Assembly: GCA_947377865.1 (NCBI GenBank)
Contig: CANCHK010000017.1
Span: 1 to 41,159 of the forward strand
From: Opitutia bacterium
GTDB taxonomy: Bacteria; Verrucomicrobiota; Verrucomicrobiia; Opitutales; UBA953
Reading direction: 5' to 3'
Length of the DNA: 41,159 bases
Part shown: positions 25,036-35,275 of the stretch, piece by piece
Numbering within the stretch: the first letter of the stretch is position 1
Layout: the number at the start of each line of letters is the position of its first letter
The notes under the pieces: model-generated
Seen by the model: only the letters and a program-made list of their open reading frames with translations
The model's database searches: none
What the model was told of the DNA's origin: nothing
Made by a program: the position numbers and the translations under genes

Positions 25036-25039
<4 letters not shown>
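24656..25039 (-). CDS. Small lipoprotein of unknown function coupled to rpoD
   Basis: The 127-residue product has a lipoprotein signal with lipobox LLTGC (Cys at 17), a short linker ([13 protein letters not shown]), and a compact beta-rich domain: [49 protein letters not shown] and EVVLPSTD. The strand pattern resembles a small beta-barrel of the kind found in FlgT-like or SH3-like periplasmic proteins, but I cannot name a family. The start is GTG 25039, overlapping the rpoD stop as GTGA, so it depends on translation of the sigma factor. I infer cell-envelope location only. Confidence 0.75.
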
Positions 25040-27141
<2,102 letters not shown>

Positions 27142-27150
27142 CTTTGGAAA

Positions 27151-29016
27151 TTAGGCAGAGGTGAGGGATGGAGGCGTTGCGTGCGATTTGCGCAGGGCAA
27201 TTTTCTCGGACTGGAGCTGGTTGAGCGTGGCGACGTCGTCGCGGGAAGTGGAGGCGATGCGGGCGTCGAGGCTGCGCATGAGGGTCTGAACGTGGCGGCC
27301 GTGGAAAGACTTCAGGATCGTGTTCGCACGGGGCAGAATGTCCTTCTCGTCGTCGCGGCCCGCGTAGGTCTCGGCGGAGAGGCGGGCGGCTTCGGTGCGC
27401 AGTTCATCGTCGAGGGCGTTGATCGCTTCGCGCAGGCCGGCGAAATGGCCATGGGCGGCTTCGTTGAGCAGGGCCATCAGGAGTTGGCCACCCCGGCCAG
27501 ACTGGTCGATCCATTCGAGCGGTAGCGACTGGGCGATGGGGACAAAGTAGGAATCATGCCGCAGGAGGAAAAGTATCAAATCCTCCTCCGGCGTTGTCAA
27601 GCCCCCCCCCTTGACAACCGGGGGTGGGGGGGGGTCGTTGGGGCCGACAAGCTGGGCGGCGGGGCGCTGGGCCTGGCTTTGGGCGCGATGGCGTTCGTAG
27701 GCCATGTGCATCTCGCGGATGCCGATGCCGGCGTGGCGGGCGGCCTCGTTGAGGGCTTCGCGGACGATTTCTTCCGCACCGGCTTGTTCGACGATGGGGA
27801 AGATGGCTTCCAGAAGGCTGAGGCGGCTGGTGAGCGGCAGGTTCACCGAGCCTTCGGGGACGAGGGACTGGACGCAGAACTGCATCGCGCTGCGGGCGCC
27901 GGCGACGAGGCCGGCCCAACCGGCGGCGTCATGCGTCGAAAAATACTCGTCCGGATCTTTGCCGCCGGGCAGCGAGAGGAAGCGGATGTCGAGACCTTCG
28001 CGAAGGCCGATGGGGAGAAGGCGCAGGGCGGCCTTCTGGCCGGCGGCGTCGGAATCAAGGAAGACGATGAGCCGCTGTGTGAAGCGACGGAGCTGCTGCA
28101 TGTGCTCCTCCGTGACGGCAGTGCCTTGGGCGGCGATGGCTCCGGGGATGCCAGCCGAGTGGCAGCGGATGGCGTCGAGCTGGCCTTCGACGAGCACGAA
28201 CGGGTCGGCGTCCTTGCGCGTCATGCGCGCCCGGTCGATGTTGAAGACCGTGCGGGATTTTTTGAACAGTTCGGTCTCGGGCGAGTTGACGTATTTCGCT
28301 TCGCGGGACGGGTCGTCCTGCGGGGTGATGTCGAGCGTGCGCGCGGTAAAGGCGATGACGCGTCCCTGGATGTCGCGAATCGGGATGATGAGGCGACCGC
28401 GGAAGCGGCAGCGCCAGCGGAGCGGGTCGGGCACGCGGTCGACGCCGAAGAACAGCCCGGTCTGAGCGAGGGCTTCCTTGGCGTAGCCCTTGGCGAGCAG
28501 TCCCGGGATCAGCTTGGAATCGTCGACGGGCGCGAAGCCGATGCCGAAGTCGTCGGCGACCTCGAGGGAGAATTTACGCTTCTCCGTCCAGTAGTCGCGG
28601 ATCCATTCGCCGTGCACGGGGTCCTCGAGGAAGCAGCGGCGCCAGTAGTCGGTGACGAGTTCATGGATCTCGAGCAGCTGGCCGCGGAAAGATTTCTCGT
28701 TCTTGCCGTCGCCGCCGGTCTCGTAGTCGAGCTTGAAGCCGAAGCGGGTGGCGACGCGTTCGATGGACTCAGGGAAGTCGAGGCCTTCGCGGTTCATCAC
28801 CAACTTAAAGGCGTCGCCGCCTTGCTGGGTGGAGAAGCAATACCAGAGGCCGGTCTCGGGGTTGACCTTGAACGAGGGGCTTTTCTCGGACTTGAAAGGG
28901 CTGAGGCCCCACCAGTCGCGCCCACGCTGCTTCATCTGGGTGTAGTCCCCGGCAAGCGCGACGATATCGGCCCGTTGGCGGAGCTCATCGATCGATCTGC
29001 GGGAAATACGGGCCAC
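27151..29016 (-). CDS. dnaG: DNA primase DnaG with degenerate zinc-binding motif
   Basis: DnaG makes RNA primers for replication. The 621-residue protein has the N-terminal CHC2-like domain (GLSPFKSEKSPSFKVNP to YCFSTQQGGDAF), the catalytic core, and TOPRIM elements VLVEGQLDAI (about 270-279) and VFLDSDAAGQKA (about 317-328), then a linker with polyproline and triglycine (about 460-476) and a C-terminal helicase-binding domain. The four zinc positions read S39, K42, C60 and T63, so three of four ligands are gone. I chose GTG 29016 (MARISRRS as translated); a TTG at 29070 is the alternative. It is immediately followed by rpoD, the classic arrangement. Confidence 0.92.
   Translation of the reverse strand: MARISRRSIDELRQRADIVALAGDYTQMKQRGRDWWGLSPFKSEKSPSFKVNPETGLWYCFSTQQGGDAFKLVMNREGLDFPESIERVATRFGFKLDYETGGDGKNEKSFRGQLLEIHELVTDYWRRCFLEDPVHGEWIRDYWTEKRKFSLEVADDFGIGFAPVDDSKLIPGLLAKGYAKEALAQTGLFFGVDRVPDPLRWRCRFRGRLIIPIRDIQGRVIAFTARTLDITPQDDPSREAKYVNSPETELFKKSRTVFNIDRARMTRKDADPFVLVEGQLDAIRCHSAGIPGAIAAQGTAVTEEHMQQLRRFTQRLIVFLDSDAAGQKAALRLLPIGLREGLDIRFLSLPGGKDPDEYFSTHDAAGWAGLVAGARSAMQFCVQSLVPEGSVNLPLTSRLSLLEAIFPIVEQAGAEEIVREALNEAARHAGIGIREMHMAYERHRAQSQAQRPAAQLVGPNDPPPPPVVKGGGLTTPEEDLILFLLRHDSYFVPIAQSLPLEWIDQSGRGGQLLMALLNEAAHGHFAGLREAINALDDELRTEAARLSAETYAGRDDEKDILPRANTILKSFHGRHVQTLMRSLDARIASTSRDDVATLNQLQSEKIALRKSHATPPSLTSA
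27593..27634 (-). repeat. G9 and C9 runs with alternative hairpins inside dnaG
   Basis: On the minus (coding) strand a C9 run (27634-27626) and a C5 run precede a GTTGTCAAG / CTTGACAAC inverted repeat (27618-27610 and 27601-27593) enclosing a G run. The G9 run can pair either with C9 or sit as the loop of the 9-bp stem. It encodes PPPPPVVKGGG in the linker before the C-terminal domain. G loss gives KGGA then stop at 27597; G gain gives a stop at 27554. Confidence 0.7.
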
Positions 29017-29093
29017 GGCTGTCAAGGGGTGTCTGTCAAGTGGGTCGGAGCAAACGAAAATAATTCCCAATCGGCGATAGGGCGTTCCCCCGA

Positions 29094-29121
29094 GTTATGC
29101 CTAGGGATCGGGCGGGCGCAA
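29094..29121 (-). promoter_or_regulatory. Possible sigma-70 promoter of dnaG
   Basis: On the minus strand TTGCGC (29121-29116) and CATAAC (29099-29094) are separated by 16 nt and lie about 80 nt before the GTG start of dnaG. Each box matches the consensus at about four of six positions. This is a weak candidate within the 119-bp gap; the promoter could lie further upstream. Confidence 0.25.
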
Positions 29122-29136
29122 GGGGGCGGGCCCCTT
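29120..29136 (-). terminator. Weak hairpin after the TPR-protein gene
   Basis: AAGGGG (29120-29125) pairs with CCCCTT (29131-29136) around a 5-nt loop, overlapping the stop codon of the TPR gene. No U-run follows on the minus strand, so it may only pause polymerase or do nothing. Confidence 0.25.
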
Positions 29137-29945
29137 TAGCACTCGTCGCAGAGCTTATGGCGGATCCGCTTGGCCTCTTCCCGCAGGCGGGTGGCTTCGG
29201 CGGCTTGTCCCTGCTTATCCAGGGTCTCGGCAAGGTTGTCTAGGACCGTGGTGGTCTCGCGTTTCTCCGCCCCATGGAGCTTCTGGACGCCGGTGAGCTG
29301 GCGGCGAAAGAGGGCTTCGGCTTTGGCGGGTTTGCCGCGCTTAAGTTCGAGTCCGCCCAGGATGCTCATCGTGCCGAGCGGGTCCGGGTGTCCTTCGCCG
29401 AGCGTGGCGACTTCGAGCGACAGCACCGAGCGGTAGAAGTCCGCCGCTTCATCTAGGCGAGCTTGGCGGTAGCAGAGGCCGGCCAACTGCGTGCGAAGGT
29501 TGATGATGGCCGCGTCGGAGCCGCGAGGCCATTCCTCGAGCAGGGCGAGCGCTTCGCGGTACAGCTTCTCCGCGCCGACGAGGTCGTCGGCTGACATCCG
29601 TAGTGATGCGAGTTCGCGCCGGAGGTCCGCGGCCGTCGCCCGGTTGTCGCGGCCGGAGGTGGATTGCGCGCTGATGGCGTTGGCGAGATGCTTCTCGGCT
29701 TTGGCGGTTTCACCTTTGGCGCGGTCGACGGCGGCATGTTGGCGAAAAGTCTCTGCCGACTTGTTGAGGTACAGTTCCGTTTGTTGATCACTTTCAAAAG
29801 ACCGCCAGCCCATGTAGAGAAATGAAATTCCGCACTGAATGTAGATAAGCCAGCGCACCATTCGCCCAGGAAAATGACGACGTCGCGCTGCGCCATAAAT
29901 GGTGAGCAGTAAAAGTCCGCACTGAATGTAGATAAGCCAGTACAT
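29136..29945 (-). CDS. Membrane TPR protein with duplicated N-terminal helix
   Basis: The 269-residue protein starts MYWLIYIQCGLLLLTIYG and repeats WLIYIQCG about 29 residues later (about 32-50), giving two near-identical hydrophobic segments. A soluble region of TPR repeats follows (about 60-265), including GAEKLYREALALLEEW, EAADFYRSVLSLEVATLGEGHPDPLG and ALFRRQLTGVQKLHGAEKRETTTVLDNLAETL, the spacing of kinesin-light-chain-type TPRs. It probably mediates protein contacts at the membrane. The ATG at 29945 forms TGATG with the stop of the giant haem protein, so the two are co-translated and perhaps partners. A 24-bp DNA repeat underlies the duplication. Confidence 0.78.
   Translation of the reverse strand: MYWLIYIQCGLLLLTIYGAARRRHFPGRMVRWLIYIQCGISFLYMGWRSFESDQQTELYLNKSAETFRQHAAVDRAKGETAKAEKHLANAISAQSTSGRDNRATAADLRRELASLRMSADDLVGAEKLYREALALLEEWPRGSDAAIINLRTQLAGLCYRQARLDEAADFYRSVLSLEVATLGEGHPDPLGTMSILGGLELKRGKPAKAEALFRRQLTGVQKLHGAEKRETTTVLDNLAETLDKQGQAAEATRLREEAKRIRHKLCDEC
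29830..29940 (-). repeat. Exact 24-bp direct repeat within the TPR gene
   Basis: Identical 24-bp copies at 29830-29853 and 29917-29940, 87 bp (29 codons) apart and in frame, encode the two WLIYIQCG-type segments. The sequence between them differs, but exact identity at DNA level suggests a recent duplication or gene conversion. Confidence 0.85.
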
Positions 29946-32900
29946 CAGTCCCCCAAGAAGCTGGCGTCGTCGCACTGTGCCTTCAGGTAAGGCGAGTTGC
30001 CATCGACCTCGACCGTCAACGTATGGTTGCCGGCGGGAATCGAGGCGGCGTAGGCGCCATCCTTGAGGTCGATGGACTTACCGTCGAGCCAAGCGGCCTT
30101 CACGCCCGTGAGGACGAGCGGCTTCTTGGTGGCGGCGGCGGCGGTGAAGCGCGCCGTGGCGTAGAGGCGGCCAGGATTGAACTCCTTGGTCAGCTGGCCG
30201 TTGACGAGCGTGTAGACCGGCATGGCGGCGGCGGACTTGGCGAGGGCGCCGGGCGGCTGGTCATCGAAGACCCAGAGGCGGGCCACGTTGCCCTTGCTGG
30301 CGTCGAACGGGCCGGGTTTGCCGATCTCGCCGAGGAACGCGAAGAAGTTGCGGCGGGAGACACCAAGGATGCCGTCGTAGAGGCCGGCGGGCATGATGCT
30401 TCCGATATTCTCGCGGCTCACGATGTTGGCCTTGAGGATGGCCAGTTCGACGCCGGGTCCGGGACGGATGAAGAGTTCGGTTGCGTTCTCGCGCGCCGGG
30501 ATGCCGACCATCTGGCTGCCATCCTTCATCTTGAATGAGAAGCCGTGGTAGCCTTCCTTTACCTTTGCGGCGGGGTTCAGTACGCTTTCGATGATGTAGT
30601 CGAGTGGGGCGCTGGCGCCGATACTGCTGAGGTCGGGCCCAAGCTTGCCGCCGGCTCCGCCGATGGCGTGGCAGAGTGTGCAGCCAGCCTTACGGTAGTG
30701 GATTTCGCCATCCGCGGGATCGGCTCCCAGCTTGATTGTGTTGATGATGGTGGCGATCTCGGCTTCGTAGTTGCGCGGTCCCCCCTTGAGACCGGTGAGA
30801 GGCTCCAGGGTCTTGATCAGCGCGTTGCCGCCGCGTCCCAGCGAGCGGGCGGCCTTGAGGGCGGCGGCGAGGTTGTCCGCGCTCAGTCCTTTCGGGAAGT
30901 CCTTGGCGAGGCGTTGGGCGAAGCCGCCGAGCTGGAAGAGGTTCGACCATACGGCCGTGGCTTCGTCCGGTGATTTAATCTGGGCGAAAACCGACGGGAT
31001 AGCCTTGTAGGCTTCGCCTGGGGCATGGACGGCAAGGGCGGGCAGGGCATCGCGACGGACTGCGGAGGGGCGGGCTTCCGCGGTCAGGCTGCGCAGCGCC
31101 GCAAGCGAGGCCTGCTGGCCGATGGTGCGGAGCGCGGCGATGGCTGTCTGGCGCAGCGCGGTTTCCTTTTCGCGGCCGGCGAAGTCGCCAATCTTCGGGA
31201 CGAACTGCACTAGTTTCCACTGGCCGGCGAGACGGACGCATTCGACGAGCAGCTGCGGCTCGGTTTGGTAGGTGAGCAACGCGCCAAGTCCGGCGAGGTC
31301 GCCGTTCGGACGAATGTTGCGGGTACCCGCTTCGGCCAGGGCGCGGGCGACGCGTTGCCGGGTCGCAGGCTGCAACGACGTGTCGTTGATGAGCGACTGG
31401 TAAAGTAAGCTGGCTTCGTCGGGCGTGCCAGCCTTGCCGATGAGCTCGATCCATGGGCCCGTGCCGGCGGCGTCAATCTTGCGGCCGACGAACAGGCGCT
31501 GCACGTAAGGCGTGGCGATGCCAGGGTCGATCGCCTTCACGACCGCATCGAGGGCGGCTTCCTGACCTTCGACCTTAGAAGGCTGGGCGGCGACGTCTTC
31601 AAGCCACGGGCGTGCGAGTTCGTTGATGCTCGTCCAGGCGGCGAAATCGAGGAACGTGTCCTCGGTGTTCTTCGGAAGATGCGTGAGTACGGCACGGGCG
31701 CTTTCGGCGGTGCGGACGCGCGCGAGGGCACGGTGGGCTTCCAATTGGACGCGCGGATTGGCGTGCGAGAGGAAGGGGACGATCAGGCTGATGTCCGTCT
31801 CACCGCGGGCGCCGAGGGATTTACCGAGCTCGCGGAGGCCGACCTGAAGGCTGGCTGGGTCTTGGCTCTTCAGGAGTTCGGCGAGGTGGGCGGTGTCGGC
31901 GGTGCGTCCGCTGAGGAGCCAGGCGGCGTGACGACGGGTGACGTCATCCTTGGCCCAATCCTTAAGGGCGGCCTGCAGCTCGGCGATCGGCAGTTTGGCG
32001 AGTTCGCGGCGGGACTGTTCGAATGTCCAGCGGTTAGGAGAGAGCAGGTTGGTGAGCAGTTCTGATGTGGGTTTGCCGAGGATCGGGCCCCAAGTGAGCG
32101 GCTTGGCGGTCTCGGGCAGGATACGCCAGATGCGGCCGCTAACCTTGTCGCGGCGCGGGTCGCGGAAGTCGACTTCACCGTGGTTGATGATCGGGTTCGT
32201 CCAGTCGGCGACGTAGAGGGCGCCGTCTGGTCCCATCTTCGGGGTGATCGGGCGGAAGGAGACGTCGCTGGATCGGACGACATCGGGCAGCTCTTTGGTT
32301 ACGTAGCCGGACTTCGGCACGGCTTCGGTGCTAAAGTCGTTGAAGCCGAAGCGGACGATGCGATGGGCGCGGAAGTCGCACGTGATCGCGTTGCCTTGCC
32401 AATCAGGACCGAAGAGCGGGCTGTTGATGAGTTCGAGTCCGCTGAACTTAGGGTAAGAACCCGGGCTGATGCTGCCGACGAGTCGACGGGCACCTTCGGA
32501 GGGCGGGAAAGCCGCACCTGGAAATGCCCAATGCACCCCGGTTCCATCAGCGCCAGAGGTCAGGAATGTTTGGCCGGCGGCGTCTTCCTGCTGGCCCCAG
32601 GCGTTGACGAGTCCCTTCGAGTGGACTTCGAGGCGTTCGGTGTTCGGGTCGTAGGCGAAGGCCACGCCGGAGTTGGCGCGCACGAGGCCCCAGGGGGTCT
32701 CGAGGTGCGAGTGGATGTAAATCGTTTGGTGGAAGTAGAGACGGCCATCGATGCCCCAGTGGAGCGTGTGGACGATGTGGTGGGTGTCTTCGGTGCCGAA
32801 GCCGCTCAGGATGATGCGACGATCGGCGAGGACGCCGTCCGAGTTCGCGTTCGTGAGGTGGAGTAACTCGGTGCTCGCGCCGACGTAGACGCCGCCAAGG

Positions 32901-34264
32901 TTGTCGGGAGCGACGCCAGAAGGAATGAGAAGTCGATCGGCGACGATGCGGGAGACGTCGGCGATGCCGTCGTGGTTGATGTCTTCCAGGAGGATAATCT
33001 TATCGTTGCCCGTGGACGGGCCGAACTTCGCGGAATTACCTGCCATCTGCGCGGCTAAGTCTTCGGGATTTACCTGTGGGTAGGTGTTGGAGGTCGCGAC
33101 CCAGAGGCGTCCGGAGGTGTCCCAGTTCATGTGGACTGGCTTCTCGAGGAGAGGGTTCTCCGCGAAGAGCGAGATGCGGAGGCCATCCGACAGCTTGAAC
33201 TCCGGAGCCGGCAAGGAGGTGCGGACTTCGAGTTTCGCCGGGGTTTTCGGTTCGGGCGGCAGCGTGCTCGGCTGGCCGGCGGAGACGGCGATGGCGTCGG
33301 CTTCGGCTTTCTCGATCAGCGGGTCGAACTTCGGAATCTCGACGGCATTGTTGCCCTGTTCGCGCTTACGGAAGCCGAAGATATAGGTGTAGTTGGCAGG
33401 GCGGCTGCGGTGGAAGAAGAGCGAGTTCTTGCGGAGGACCGAGGCGCGCAGGGCTTCAGCAGCGACGGCGGGCTTGTCCCAAGAATCTTTGTTCACGCTC
33501 CAGCCTAGCTGGGCGGCGACGCCTTCGCTGAGCGCGCGGTAGCCACGTTCGGTGAGGTGGATGCCGTTGTCGGTGCCGAGGTCTAGGGCGATGCCGTGCG
33601 ATTTCCATTCGGCCTGGACGAACGGCACATTCTTTTCGGTGGCGAGTTCGGCGAGGCTGCGTCCATAGGCCGCAAGCATCTGGTTGTGCTCGGCAGGGTC
33701 GGGCAAGCCGGGGCGGGAGCCGCGAAGGTCTTCGTGGGCGATCGGGCCGAGGATGACGAAGCGGACCTTGCCTCCGGTACTGTGCTTAGTGATGAGATCC
33801 ATCAACTGCGCGACATCGCGCTTGAGCCGGGCAGGCGTGTGTTCGGTGCCGTAGCGGGCCGGATCCGGATTGAGGGCCGGGTCGTTCTTTCGATAGGTAA
33901 GCTCTTCAAGCGAGGCCGCCATGCCATAGCCGATGATCGCCACGGTGGGCTTCACAACCGCGAGCTGCTCCTCGAGTTGTTCGACGCCTTTGGCGACCGG
34001 ATCGAAGCTGGCGCGTGAAGCACCGAGGGGCGTGTCGCCGGAGTAGCCGAGGTTGCGCACGGCGAACTTTTTACCCGGGAACTCCTGACGCATCTTGGTC
34101 TCAAGCAAGCCATAGTTGCTCTCGCGCTCGATGAGCACGTCGCCGATGAGGAGGACGCGATCGCCGTCTTCGAGCGTGAGTTTGCGGTTTTCGCCGGCGG
34201 CGTGGGCGCTCGGCTGGAAGGCGATGAGGGCACAGAGTGCCATCAGGGTGGGGAAGCGGGGCAT
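29945..34264 (-). CDS. Giant PVC-type protein: SGNH-like, dehydrogenase-like, HEAT and cytochrome c domains
   Basis: The 1439-residue exported protein has a signal peptide (about 1-22, ending SAHAAG). An SGNH/GDSL-like domain (about 23-260) has VLLIGDVLIERESNYG, NLGYSGDTPLG and NGIHLTERGY. A PVC-type membrane-bound-dehydrogenase beta-propeller (about 365-720) has MNWDTSGRLWVATSNTYP and MGPDGALYVADWTNP. HEAT-like helices cover about 740-1060. A cytochrome c domain holds haem site CTLCH (about 1193-1197), followed by a PVC haem-binding C-terminal part. The usual GDS serine is Val, so the SGNH domain may not be catalytic. It is likely periplasmic, oxidising sugars or alcohols, with haem attached by CcsBA. 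The ATG at 34264 gives the signal peptide. Confidence 0.88.
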   Translation of the reverse strand: MPRFPTLMALCALIAFQPSAHAAGENRKLTLEDGDRVLLIGDVLIERESNYGLLETKMRQEFPGKKFAVRNLGYSGDTPLGASRASFDPVAKGVEQLEEQLAVVKPTVAIIGYGMAASLEELTYRKNDPALNPDPARYGTEHTPARLKRDVAQLMDLITKHSTGGKVRFVILGPIAHEDLRGSRPGLPDPAEHNQMLAAYGRSLAELATEKNVPFVQAEWKSHGIALDLGTDNGIHLTERGYRALSEGVAAQLGWSVNKDSWDKPAVAAEALRASVLRKNSLFFHRSRPANYTYIFGFRKREQGNNAVEIPKFDPLIEKAEADAIAVSAGQPSTLPPEPKTPAKLEVRTSLPAPEFKLSDGLRISLFAENPLLEKPVHMNWDTSGRLWVATSNTYPQVNPEDLAAQMAGNSAKFGPSTGNDKIILLEDINHDGIADVSRIVADRLLIPSGVAPDNLGGVYVGASTELLHLTNANSDGVLADRRIILSGFGTEDTHHIVHTLHWGIDGRLYFHQTIYIHSHLETPWGLVRANSGVAFAYDPNTERLEVHSKGLVNAWGQQEDAAGQTFLTSGADGTGVHWAFPGAAFPPSEGARRLVGSISPGSYPKFSGLELINSPLFGPDWQGNAITCDFRAHRIVRFGFNDFSTEAVPKSGYVTKELPDVVRSSDVSFRPITPKMGPDGALYVADWTNPIINHGEVDFRDPRRDKVSGRIWRILPETAKPLTWGPILGKPTSELLTNLLSPNRWTFEQSRRELAKLPIAELQAALKDWAKDDVTRRHAAWLLSGRTADTAHLAELLKSQDPASLQVGLRELGKSLGARGETDISLIVPFLSHANPRVQLEAHRALARVRTAESARAVLTHLPKNTEDTFLDFAAWTSINELARPWLEDVAAQPSKVEGQEAALDAVVKAIDPGIATPYVQRLFVGRKIDAAGTGPWIELIGKAGTPDEASLLYQSLINDTSLQPATRQRVARALAEAGTRNIRPNGDLAGLGALLTYQTEPQLLVECVRLAGQWKLVQFVPKIGDFAGREKETALRQTAIAALRTIGQQASLAALRSLTAEARPSAVRRDALPALAVHAPGEAYKAIPSVFAQIKSPDEATAVWSNLFQLGGFAQRLAKDFPKGLSADNLAAALKAARSLGRGGNALIKTLEPLTGLKGGPRNYEAEIATIINTIKLGADPADGEIHYRKAGCTLCHAIGGAGGKLGPDLSSIGASAPLDYIIESVLNPAAKVKEGYHGFSFKMKDGSQMVGIPARENATELFIRPGPGVELAILKANIVSRENIGSIMPAGLYDGILGVSRRNFFAFLGEIGKPGPFDASKGNVARLWVFDDQPPGALAKSAAAMPVYTLVNGQLTKEFNPGRLYATARFTAAAATKKPLVLTGVKAAWLDGKSIDLKDGAYAASIPAGNHTLTVEVDGNSPYLKAQCDDASFLGD

Positions 34265-34380
34265 GTCGGGATTGGAAAAGGGTTTTGTGAGGTTGGCGAG
34301 GCGACTTTCGACCTCAACGGGATGAAGTTGTTGCCATCGGACACCCTTTAAAATCACTCAATTAAACCGACTGCCTGAAT

Positions 34381-35199
34381 TCAGTCCACGAACTGAGGCC
34401 AACGTGCACGGAAAGCGAGCTGCGCGTCCTTGTCCGGGATGACCGGGCGGGCGGGGTCTTTCAGGAACTTAAGCGGAAAGGCCGGCTTGAGGTGGAGGAC
34501 GTGAACTATCTCTCCTTTGAGCTCGAAGACCGCAAACCAAGCTCCGCAACCGATGTCGAAAAGGTCACCATGACGGCTGCGGATACGACGGGTCCGATGA
34601 GGGCTCGGGTCGCGGCTGAGGATCTCGAGCAGGCGCGCTTCAAAATCGACTGACCAATCCTGCTTCAGCCAGGCCATGTGTTCGACGGCCTGCGGCGAGA
34701 AGCGGACTTTGAAGGCCGGCGGGGCGTCGAGGGCGGCGTCTACTTCGTCTATCCAGCCTGCTTTCGCGTCGGGGAAGGAGTCGTAAGACGGGATGTACGG
34801 CTTGATGTCAAAGATCGGCGTGCCGTCGACGAGGTCGCATGGGCCGAGGATCAGTTTGCCTTTCTTGATCTCGATCAGCTGCACCGGGGTGATGCCGATC
34901 GGATTAGGGCGATGGGGCGAGCGCGTGGCGAAGACGCCGCGCCTCTTCGAGGGTCCCCGCGGGGGCAGGACTTCGGGGCGCCAGTCCTTATTGCGATGGA
35001 ACCACCAGATCAGCCAGATGCGGTCGAAGCCTTCGAGGTCCTTGAGCGCCTTCTGATACTTGTCGCCGGGCAGCATCTCGAGCACGTTCGTCTCGGCCTG
35101 CTTTTCGTCGGGCTGGTGGCGGGCGTCAAATTTCAACGGCTTACCTGAGCGGATGAAGCCGATGGGCGTGATGGTGAGTCCCGAATCCAAGATGACCAA
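34381..35199 (-). CDS. trmO: tRNA (t6A37) N6-methyltransferase TrmO
   Basis: TrmO (TsaA/YaeB family) methylates t6A37 in tRNA(Thr) decoding ACY. The 272-residue protein has PIGFIRSGKPLKFDARHQP, WLIWWFHRNKDW, the signature RGVFATRSPHRPNPIGI (about 87-103) and DGTPIFDIKPYIPSYDS, followed by the C-terminal domain with RSRHGDLFDIGCGAWFAVF. No ATG is available near the expected N-terminus; the start is TTG 35199 or TTG 35190. It diverges from the trhO gene across 76 bp, so two tRNA anticodon-loop modification genes are paired head to head. Confidence 0.88.
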   Translation of the reverse strand: MVILDSGLTITPIGFIRSGKPLKFDARHQPDEKQAETNVLEMLPGDKYQKALKDLEGFDRIWLIWWFHRNKDWRPEVLPPRGPSKRRGVFATRSPHRPNPIGITPVQLIEIKKGKLILGPCDLVDGTPIFDIKPYIPSYDSFPDAKAGWIDEVDAALDAPPAFKVRFSPQAVEHMAWLKQDWSVDFEARLLEILSRDPSPHRTRRIRSRHGDLFDIGCGAWFAVFELKGEIVHVLHLKPAFPLKFLKDPARPVIPDKDAQLAFRARWPQFVD

Positions 35200-35210
35200 G
35201 GCCTAGGCCT
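35199..35210. repeat. 12-bp palindrome at the trmO start
   Basis: AGGCCTAGGCCT is both a perfect palindrome and two copies of AGGCCT. It touches the proposed TTG start of trmO in the divergent trmO/trhO region, where it could be an operator or simply chance. Confidence 0.4.
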
Positions 35211-35275
35211 CGCAGGGCAAAAGGCAAAGATTCATTGTCATACCTTCGTGTCGCCGTTACCCGTCACGTTGCGCC

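Noticed and set aside
29019-29040. Two CTTGACAG copies just before dnaG, resembling -35 boxes
   Set aside because: No -10 element lies at the right distance; both would place transcription starts inside the gene.
27556-29139. 527-codon open frame opposite dnaG
   Set aside because: It is antisense to a clear primase and has an acidic low-complexity product with no family features.
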